Below the pieces are notes generated by a model that saw only the letters and a program-made list of their open reading frames with translations, was not told the origin of the DNA and did no database searches. Source: Pipra filicauda (taxonomy: Eukaryota; Chordata; Aves; Passeriformes; Pipridae). From it: 64,000 nucleotides of DNA. The position numbers and the translations under genes were made by a program. The stretch is taken from assembly GCF_003945595.2 (NCBI RefSeq), contig NW_024104448.1, forward strand, positions 1,178,017-1,242,016, written 5' to 3'. Below, piece by piece: positions 40,143 to 49,200 of the stretch (within the stretch, counting starts at the first letter, position 1; the number at the start of each line of letters is the position of its first letter).

Positions 40143-40715
40143 AGTGTACTCTAAAATGAGTAGAAAATCACATTAGAGAGCTTCAATTAGAGTGTTCAGG
40201 GTCAAACTGGGAAGTTGTCAGATTGGGTTCTGCAGGTTCAACGTTGCATCAGTATCAATCAGTGCTTTCACTACTGACCTGAATGACACAACAGAGTGTG
40301 CCTATAAATGTACTGCAAGGTGGGAAGGATTATGGATATTCTCAAGGAATAGAATTCCAAGTAATCCTTCCAGATAAGAAACACATAGACTAAATGGAGG
40401 TAAGACCAGTGGAAGGCAACCAGAGAGCAGAACATCAGGGCAAGCAAATCCCACTGGGGAAAACTGGAATAACTGGAGTTGGTTTGTCCATTAGAAGAGG
40501 TTTCTCATAGTAGAGAAATAAAGACTGCTACTAAGGAAGTTAATTTTCCCCACATCATGATGATGGTAAGAAGGAAATCTAGTCATGTACTTCGGCAGGA
40601 AGATTAAATATTAACATTAGTGCTGGAATATATTGTACATCTTAATTATCTAGGTTTAAGAACAGTGTAGGCGGGAATCAGTCAGGAATGACTTCTGTAG
40701 GGCTGGTGCAGATGT
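40143..40715 (+). mobile_element. Ancient CR1 LINE fragment, right part
   Basis: This is the continuation of the CR1 copy interrupted by the LTR. GGGTCAAACTGGGAAG (40199-40214) and the translated block F-x-x-D-L-N-D-x-T-E-C (40267-40299) match the CR1 RT region just before the catalytic FADD motif. The ADD motif is missing through a small deletion, so the enzyme is inactive. Further on, GGTTTAAGAACAG near 40651-40663 and GTCAGGAATG match the conserved part close to the 3' end. The element seems to stop near 40715 without the usual terminal short repeats. Large internal deletions are implied, because full RT plus 3' region would be longer. Confidence 0.65.
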
Positions 40716-43227
40716 AGCAGCAAAGACAAACTACACGTCATCTTCGGGTTATTCCAATCCTGATCTGGAACGAATTTGATCTCATGCAAAGGCTGTGTTG
40801 TGTGTGTGCCTGTGCACTGCCTGTACAGATGAATCACTGCCACTAAATAACAGGTAACGGAAACTCAAGGTCAATTTTTGGGATTCAGAGCAATTACAGT
40901 GTTTAAATGAGATGTTCAGCTCCCCAAGAAGATAAAATTATAGGTGCTGAGTAGAAGAATGTAGATCACCCCCATTAGACATGAAGGTGAAAAGGATGTG
41001 GAGTTGGAATGGGAGGAAGAGACTGAGGGGGGCTGGGAGGCCGAAGCTTCCTTGTAAACAGAACACAGAGAAGACTAAGAATTGCTCTGTGCCTCTGTTC
41101 CTTCTCTCTTCTTTCTGTGCTGTTCACCTCACAAAGTGCATCTCAAGTTGAAGACACAATAACATTCCAAGCAGCTCCCATCCTGCATTCCTGGTGTGGG
41201 CTCCAGTGGCCCAGTCCTCCCTGGGATGGAAAACATCACTGCACAGGCAGGAGATAGACCTTCAAATCCAGCCTGGCTCTGAGCACCCTGACTCAGGTTT
41301 CCAGGCCTTGGAGTGCCGAGTTTGCCAACAGCAATAATGACTGAGGTGCCATTGCTGAGATTCCCCAGCCATCCTCTCCTCTCCAGCACCAAGGTCTCTG
41401 CAGCATCTAACTGAGGCACAGCTCAACAGCCCTGATCCAACTAGTCTAAGCCACATTTCCTGACAAGGCTTATTTTAGTTATCACTGTTGTCTACCCTGG
41501 GAGGAGCTCTGAGAGCTGAACTAAACTCATCTGCTTGCACCAGCACACAGACCATGTCAGCTGGTACAGCTGGGGCCAGGGGAGGCTCTGAATCCACAGC
41601 TTGGGTTTGAAATTGCAGTTATTCAGACCCCAGTAAAGGGGAAAAAACTGCCATGTCTACTTTGGGGTTATTGTAAAAAATTTCAAAGTATATGCTCATT
41701 CCCAATGAGAACAACACATGTTTTCAAATATTCTTCTGAATTTTTTGGAAATAGGTTTGGCTAAAATATTTTGCTTAATATAAAATGTTTCAATGGACAC
41801 TTTGTTGTCCAGCTAATATTGTTTACATGAAAAGAAATATTTTAAAATAAGAAAAGGCAAATATTCTATTTGGACAAGGTTGGGGGGTGTTTCCCTTTTT
41901 TTTTTTTTTTAATTAGAGCTCTTTTCTCCCAAGCATACCTTCATTAAAAAGAACACACTTTTTGAGAAAACATTTCCACACAATTATCTTCAAACACTGA
42001 ACATTCACCAGAAGTTTTTTACTACCCTATACTAAGATTACAATACTTTATTTTGCACAAAAATGATTGTAACTGAAATCCATTGTTAACTTCATAATGA
42101 ATTAATTCATAGATGTGGAGCCATGACGAGTTCTCCCAGTGTGAGAAGAGCTGTGTCCATATAGGATCACTGTCCTGATTGTATATGAAAGCAACAGCAA
42201 GAATCAAGAGAGCAGATATTGTCCTCTAAAAACTCTTTGGCAAGTGAATAATTATTTTATTGTACTTCTTTTAAACTGCAATTCAATAAGAATGATAGGC
42301 TGAAAATTTTTAAGTAGCAAGATGGTTTTTTTAAATTGCAAGATAGTCTCTAACCATCTGTTCTTAGGCACAATCCCACATAGGTTTCATGAAAGGCAGA
42401 AAATGTAGCAGCCTACCAGCACTGGAGTGTGAACAGTATGAACTGCAGAGTGACAGAGTGGGATGATCATGTTCCTGCAAATCTGAGGAAAGAAGTGGCA
42501 CGTGGTACAGAAAACCAGCATCCCAACAATGCCACTCAGCTTCATCAGTCCCTTCAAACACCACCCTCCCATGAAACACCTTCCTGTAAAAGAACTTCGT
42601 TGTATGTTCATTTTTCAGCCCCCACGATGCCAGTTAAGCTGACATGTCCTGTTCAGTCCTGCAGGCTGTCAATAGTCCCCAGAGGAACAGTCCCAGGCAC
42701 TTTGCAAACCATCAGCAGCTCCAGCATTCTGAGCAGTCAAGGGCTCTGTGAGCCCAGGAGTGCCTCAGCTGGAATCTGAGGCTCCCCTAATACCTCTCCC
42801 TTTGCACCTTCTCAGCTTTGACGGTACCATAAAAAGCATAAGAGAATGTGAGGGAACAACCACAGTTGAAAATCTGTGCACAGCTCTTCAGGAATGTACA
42901 GACTCAAATTTAACACATGGACATACGAAGAAGTGAGATGGCATTTTGGCACACAGAATTCAATATAATTTCATAGCTAATAGATTAGTGTGACCTATCC
43001 ATTCCTGATACGTGTAGTGCAATGCCTAAATATTGCTTCCTTACCCTGGACACACACCTGCAAAAGCCCACAGTCCCTCAGAATGAGCAGGGTGCCCAGC
43101 TGGTGACCACACAAGTGATTTTGGAGATGCTTGGCCCGCTGTCAATGCACATTGATTAGTCATTGTCTAATCTGCAGGAAGAGTATGTAGTTAACCTACT
43201 AAAAAGAAAAGTTGTCAAGGTATCTTT
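40716..43227. other. Unique noncoding DNA, no gene seen
   Basis: No exon or further transposon is recognised. A run of 15 T lies at 41896-41910. The region from 41640 to 42360 is strongly AT-rich. Short frames at 41129-41456 and 42429-42779 show no domain. Confidence 0.55.
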
Positions 43228-43327
43228 ACCACAACCCATGGGCTCTCTCACTTCTATCCCTGTGATTCAGTCCCCCACCCCACTGGGGGTGCAGCTGTGG
43301 GGTGTGAGCTGGGGCTGAGCCATGGCA
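43228..43327 (+). mobile_element. Remnant of an ERVK-like LTR 3' end (U5)
   Basis: The string ACAACCCATGGG, then a pyrimidine-rich stretch, CCCCCACCCCACTGGGGG and a GAGCTGGGGCTGAGCCATGGCA-like close follow the same order as the end of the LTR at 39604-40142 read on its sense strand: CAACCCATG, a pyrimidine-rich stretch, CCCCACAGGGTGGGGG and GACTGGGGTTAGACCACGACA. Only about 100 bases remain, and the upstream part of the LTR is absent. It is in the opposite orientation to the larger copy 3 kb away. Divergence suggests it is old. Confidence 0.5.
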
Positions 43328-46300
43328 CCAGTCAGCCAGAGCACGGGGACAAATCTGCATTTCTGGCCGTGCACAAGCCCACATTTAGCCTGCCAGGTTT
43401 GATAGCTGGCTGATGAAGTTTGTGCACCAATTTTGGATACCACTGCCCATTCCCTGACATAAAATTCCAATCTTGCAGCAGTTCACTTTCTCATCCTCCA
43501 GAACAGTGTGGAAGGCACAGTGTGTCCCAGTCTCCTCTTCTGCCAGAATTTGGGTCCTTTGTAAGAATAAAACAATACTCTCTTCCCCACTCACCTCAGA
43601 CTCTCACAGTGCCTGATAATGATAACTCAGTTTGTACTAATGACTAACTCCACAGCACTTTATTGTCAGGATCTAACAGTTTACACACCTAATGACAATG
43701 AATGCAGATTTACTCATGCGGTCTCTTGCCATTGTTTAAAATCTGCAATTTCAGTGAGCATTCCTGACATTTAATTTATTTATTTCTCAAAATTGGAATA
43801 AACAAACAATCCCAGGGTCAAGGGCAGCTCTAAATCCACACAAGGAACTCATGGTTTCCAAGGGGATCTGCATTAGTTGAGAAACCTGTTTGTAGCTTGC
43901 AATATGCAGATACTGTTTTATAAATACAGTTTGATTTTTACTTTTTCAATCAGCAAAGCAGAATTTTCATCACACTTTCTATGAACTCAGTTTGAGTTTT
44001 GTTTTTTATACTTACAGTAACAGCACAATGATGGGAATTTCTTTTACCCTTCAACATCACGAACTAGTCAGATGAGAACTTTGTATTGCATAATACATGA
44101 TGCCCTGCCTTACATGTGATATGCTTTACAAAAATCTTGGTCTAATTGTGCAAGACTACTGTTACAAAACATTCTCATCACTGGCATGTTTAATTGAGCT
44201 CCTGAGAGGCAGCATCAGTAAGACTTAGGGATAAATAACTGGTAGTCCCATTGGTCTCACCAAGAATCCATTGATGTTTCATAAATCCTAGTCAGTACAA
44301 ATCTAATTGAGTTACCATGCTGAATTAGCTTACATCTAAATGGCATTCATGTCTACAAATGGAATAATTAGAGTCTAGAAAATGGGATATATGAAGTGCT
44401 ATCCCAAGTGACAACAGCAAGACATTTGTATTCATTCAATCAACTGCTTTAAAAAAGCAGATGCAATCCTTGATTTGGGGTTGATGATGAGACGGTGTTA
44501 TTGAGCCCAGCACTGATGTTAGACAGAGAATGTTAACTATTTCTGCATGTCTATCTATTTATATTTATTCTAAGAGATTCTTGGCTTTGATTCGTTCAGA
44601 TTTTGCTTTAGGATACAAAGTCATTACCTGACTACCATGACTACATCCTCCCCACTTCATATCTGGGGTAATGAAATCAGCTACACTCATTAGTGCTCTG
44701 CTTTCCACTACTGGAATTCTAAGATGAATAGAAAATAAATCAATAAATAACAGGGCTTCAAACAGAACTTTCAAAGCTACTAATATTTTTAGCCTCAGTA
44801 CCGAATGAGTCTTTTTTAGACAGAATAAAGCAAATAGGACTGTTCATTTTGCCACCTTGCTTAGCCACTTTGTTCTGTGTACTAAATTAAATAAGATACC
44901 ATCACACTCCCACTGGAATGCAGTGTCACCCTGGCAGTGATACCCTGCATTACAGGCTGACATTTATCAGATGCCACTAGTTGGCTGGTTCAGGTTTAGT
45001 TAAATACCATCTGTTTTTTCAGGACAAACATAAAACATGGCTATCTCAAACTGTATATAAAACCTATTAAATTAGGATGAGTCTTTGCAATGCTGGATAA
45101 CAGATTCCTTTAATTCAGAAAGTAGTCTAATTTGCATGCATATTTTATTTATTACACCAATTAAGTTTTGCAAATAGTTTGCAATGAGGTCCCTATGACC
45201 TAATAATTCACAATTACTCCTGGGATATCCTGCCCACTTTAGCACGTTTTGAATAATATTGCTATCTCCTTGAGAAAAATAATGCATTTTTTACATGATG
45301 AATTTATTAAGAGTGTGCACACCTCTTTCTTAACCAATTTTGCTCTAGACAGGGTTACTGGAACTACTTCATAGACCTTTGTCGTGTTGGTTAATGAATG
45401 CCTTCCTTCAGCTTCCTCTCTTTTCAGATACTTGTCTTCCAAGCTCTTGTGGAAATCCCACATATATACAATCTAGATGAGCACTCCAGGTGGTAACACA
45501 ATATAAATGAATAATAACCATTTAAAGCTGCCAGGAAGATATTCTGTTTCAACTCTAACATTAAATAATGAGGAATAGTTGAAAATAGACATTGTGGAGC
45601 AAACTTATGGCAGCCAAATCTGCTCAAGACAGGTAAACTTACTTTGAATTTATACTGCAGAACTTAATTTCCAAAAAACTGCATCAGAAAATAAAAATTT
45701 GATAGTCAAGTGCATCTATTCAAATAATGACAAGTTGCATTGACTTATTTTACAAAACTAAAGTACCATTTGGTCTGCTTTGTTTTATAAAGAATTTTAA
45801 ATGAGCTCAGAGTATGAGAAAATGCTTTATTTTGGTACAGTGTTCAAGCAAGCACTGGAATTTTCCTTGTACTTCACATGTATAGCTTCCTCCCTAAAAG
45901 CATTCAGATAGTAATCTGCATTTCAGTATTTTTTATTCCATTACAAACCAACAAAACTCCTTTTTATAAGAGAGAAAATTTGTAGCTTCCAAAGACAAGG
46001 AAGATGATATATTTGATAACAAATAAGACACATATTTTGTATGTGACTTTCACATTCAGACTTGAATATCTGACTACGTTTTTGGAGCAGGTGCTTCCTA
46101 TGGGATATCTGCTCAAGAGATGAGTACCCTGCAACAGAATGTAATTTTCTTTTTAAACTAATCTCTACATAGTGGTATGGAATATCTTGGCATTCCTACA
46201 TCTTGTCTCAGAAAATATACTTGGGTACGCTCAGATAAAACCCTAAACCCACCATGTCACAGTGAAAAATCCCCTTCCTGTGTCCTGTCAGTACTTTTGT

Positions 46301-46610
46301 TGCCACGTGTGTTTTCCAACATTACCTGGAGCACAGGGGAGCAGGAGAGGCCCCTGTTCCCTGTGCCCACCCCACAAGGCTGGTGCTCCTGCCCAGCCCC
46401 CTGCCCACGGCTCCCAGCATGGCACCGGGGGCACCTGGCTGTGGAAACCTTTGGATATTCCCTTCCCTTGGTTTGCTGAGCTCTGCCCTTTCACTCTGCT
46501 CAAACACAGCACTGCACAAGCATGTTCTTTCCCAGTGCTAAGAACATTTGTGAACACATCTCAGCTTCAGCTTTCACAGAGCACAGTCCTTCAAAGTTCA
46601 CACCCCTCAC
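43328..46610. other. AT-rich unique noncoding DNA
   Basis: No exon or transposon is recognised. Much of 43640-45300 is AT-rich, with TAAT/ATTA cores. The best motif cluster (45060-45260) is annotated separately. The last 300 bases before the minisatellite are GC-richer. Confidence 0.55.
45060..45260. promoter_or_regulatory. Candidate conserved element with octamer motifs
   Basis: A perfect ATTTGCAT octamer (45130-45137) runs into GCATAT, and TTTGCAAAT (45167-45175) follows 30 bases later. AATTAAG and TAATAATTC lie between or nearby. These are POU/homeodomain-type sites. Function is inferred only from motif density. Confidence 0.25.
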
Positions 46611-47077
46611 CCCTTCCCTGCAGGTCACACATGTCCCTGCAGCCAGCCCTGAGCTTTGCATCCCTTCCCTGCAGGTCACACACGTCCCTGCAGCCAGCCC
46701 TGAGCTTTGCATCCCTTCCCTGCAGGTCACACATGTCCCTGTAGCCAGCCCTGAGCTTTGCATCCCTTCCCTGCAGGTCACACATGTCCCTGCAGCCAGC
46801 CCTGAGCTTTGCATCCCTTCCCTGCAGGTCACACATGTCCCTGCAGCCAGCCCTGAGCTTTGCATCCCTTCCCTGCAGGTCACACATGTCCCTGTAGCCA
46901 GCCCTGAGCTTTGCATCCCTTCCCTGCAGATCACACATGTCCCTGCAGCCAGCCCTGAGCTTTGCATCCCTTCCCTGCAGGTCACACATGTCCCTGTAGC
47001 CAGCCCTGAGCTTTGCATCCCTTCCCTGCAGGTCACACATGTCCCTGCAGCCAGCTCTGAGTTGTGCCCTTCCCTGC
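46611..47077. repeat. 51-bp minisatellite, ~9 copies
   Basis: Copies begin with TCACACATGTCCCTGCAGCC at 46625 and then every 51 bases to 47033, nine in all. They are nearly identical. The main differences are CTGCAGCC versus CTGTAGCC, a single ACACGTCCC copy and one AGATCAC copy. Because 51 is 17 codons, each frame repeats a fixed 17-residue peptide. That keeps frames of 164-243 codons open on both strands without any coding function. The array is likely to vary in length between individuals. Confidence 0.97.
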
Positions 47078-48119
47078 TTTCTCATTTCATGCTGTCATTT
47101 GATAATGAAGTGCCAGCACTGCCCCCTGTGCCTTCATACAGAGAAAGCTCCTCTGGTGCCCTGTGCACAGAGAGGGCAACACCTGCCACAGTGACACACC
47201 AATCCTGGGCAAGACCCACTGAAATGCTCCCTACTGCTCACTCCCATCTCTAGCTCATGCTGAGCCTTTGCAGTGGCCTACCAAGTTTCCTGTCCCATCA
47301 CCCACCCGTGGCTATTTATCACCTTTTCCTTAGAATTCCCATGTGTAAATCTCATTTCTGATTATTTGTCCCGTGGATCTGATCCTATTTTGCCCAGCAA
47401 AGTGGCTTCATTGGTACTGTCTACCTTTTCTAAAAGCTTTAGATTTGGATTCTTCTCTTGCATGTCTGAAGTTCCCCTTGATAAAATGTACCTAGCAATG
47501 TATACAATAAAATAAAATGAACAAGCCCCAATTAGGCAACTACAGAGAAAAATTATTATACGTTAAATTAATTAAATTTTTTTAAAAGCAGCTGTTTCCT
47601 CATCACCAGCAAACTGTTTCAGAAGGGAACACTGTTAAGAGGCCTCCATCCTGGCTTTGCCAGTGGTAGTACGTAGCTTAGAGGACAGCAGAATGAAGGA
47701 GAGAGTTCTGCATTTTGGTCCACAGAAATTTGTTTTTAAGCAAGGGGGACCTGTGCTCATGTGTGCAAGAAAATAACCCAAAAACTGCAAACCCCAAATA
47801 ACCCAAAACTGCAAAACTACACAGAATAAAAGCCTGTTGTGCAACATAACTCCCCAGTGGCTGCATTCACTGAGCAATGAGGACTGAAAACGAACCACTG
47901 AACGAGGGAGGTAACGAAAGATCTCACAAAACAAGCTTAAAACAAAGCATGTTTACAATAGTCATAAGTGTAATAGGCAATAACCACAAACTACATAATA
48001 CTCCAGCTCTTTGAGGTCTTTCTATTTTAATTCTGTGTGATTTCATTAACCCCCTTGCAAGGAGATGTGCTGGAAGGAACTCTCTAATATAGGTCATTTT
48101 TAGTAGACATTTATATTCC
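47078..48119. other. Unique noncoding DNA, no gene seen
   Basis: No exon or transposon is recognised. A 25-bp imperfect duplication (AAATAACCCAAAAACTGCAA) lies at about 47770-47815. Confidence 0.55.
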
Positions 48120-48317
48120 GTTGTTAATTGGCGATGCAAGGAGGGATGCACCAGCCCGGGAAGCATCCTACAGGGAACAGGCTGCGCTGGCAAACACAAC
48201 GAGCGAGTAATCCGGCAGGTCTGGGTCATTTTCTGAAGCCCCTTCCACAGCTCCGCGTTCCCGAGCGCGAAATGCAGCGAACTGGGCTCAGCCCCAACCA
48301 CTCCGTGCTGTGCCAGC
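48120..48317. promoter_or_regulatory. CpG-rich patch beside the GGGCA array
   Basis: CpG sites are frequent here (for example in CGAGCGAG, GCGCTGG and TTCCCGAGCGCG), unlike the AT-rich DNA to the left. Together with the adjoining G-rich array and a consensus-like splice donor (CCCAG|GTGAGG, exon end at 48675, plus strand), this could be a promoter and first exon of an unannotated plus-strand transcript. It could also simply be a GC-rich repeat neighbourhood. Confidence 0.3.
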
Positions 48318-48606
48318 AGGGCAGGGACCGCAGGGCAGGGCAGGGCAGGGCAGGGACCGCAGGGCAGGGCAGGGCAGGGCAGGGACCGCAGGGCAGGGCA
48401 GGGCAGGGCAGGGACGGGCAGGGCAGGAGGGCAGGGCAGGGCAGGGCAGGGCAGGGCAGGGAGGGCAGGGCAGGGCAGGGACCGCAGGGCAGGGCAGGAC
48501 AGGGCAGGGACCGCAGGGCAGGGACCGCAGGGCAGGGCAGGCAGGGCAGGGCAGGGCAGGGCAGGGACCGCAGGGCAGGGCAGGGCAGGGCAGGGCAGGG
48601 TAGGGC
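48318..48606. repeat. (GGGCA)n array with G-quadruplex potential
   Basis: A pentanucleotide GGGCA array is interrupted seven times by GGGACCGCA, giving a loose higher-order pattern of several GGGCA units per spacer. By hand I count 50 runs of GGG within about 290 bases, with loops of one to six bases, so the plus strand fits the G3+ quadruplex pattern many times over. The long proline/alanine/leucine/cysteine frames on the minus strand and glycine/arginine/glutamine frames on the plus strand are repeat artefacts. Confidence 0.95.
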
Positions 48607-48949
48607 AGCCAGACCCCAGTGCTTGTGCAGCGAGCCGGGGGTGGCACACACGGGTGTGACCCCGACAACGCCCAGGTGAGGCCACAGCTCCAGGATTCCC
48701 TGGGCCGGAGCAGGCTTGGCTGGACTACATTTCCCATCAGGCAGCCTGCAGGAACCCCATTGACACTTTTAGTAACCACATTTTCATAAAAGCAGAATTG
48801 TGACTCAGCTACGAGGAAAAAATCCTGTGTGAAATTGCTTGGTGTTATTTAAAAGGACACGGACTAAATGATTGTTTATCAGTATACAAAATACTGAGTG
48901 AAATTTTCCCACAGGAGTAGCAGCCTGAATAGTATTAACAGTGCTTTAA

Positions 48950-49200
48950 ACTGTAATGAATTCCCAGTCTAATTCACTATGAGGTTTCAATTTATACCAC
49001 ATTTAGAGTACTCCAGGTTCAAGTAATCACTGCAGTAATTAGCTTACTTCCAGTCCTCCAAAATAAACCCACTAATTTTTGCAATCAGCCTTCATTTGGT
49101 TAATCACCAGTTTAATTGATTTAATTAGTTTGATCTGCAAAATTAGTCAAGTGTAAATACTGTTTTGTAAACAGAGTTTAGCTCCAAGCTGTAATATAGG
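48950..49200. promoter_or_regulatory. Candidate conserved noncoding element
   Basis: Dense homeodomain-type cores (TAATTAG, GTTAATCACC, TTTAATTGATTTAATTAG, AAATTAGTC) lie in non-repetitive AT-rich DNA between 49030 and 49150. I infer an enhancer-like character from texture only. Confidence 0.25.

Noticed and set aside
46611..47077. CRISPR-like regular repeat
   Set aside because: The copies are directly adjacent with no unique spacers, in vertebrate DNA. It is a minisatellite.
46500..47253. Frames of 164, 178 and 243 codons across the 51-bp array
   Set aside because: The repeat period is 17 codons, so any stop-free unit gives a long frame. They lie on both strands, and no domain or unique protein sequence flanks them.
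47924..48685. Pro/Ala/Leu/Cys-rich and Gly/Gln/Arg-rich frames up to 253 codons
   Set aside because: These are translations of the (GGGCA)n array in different phases on both strands.
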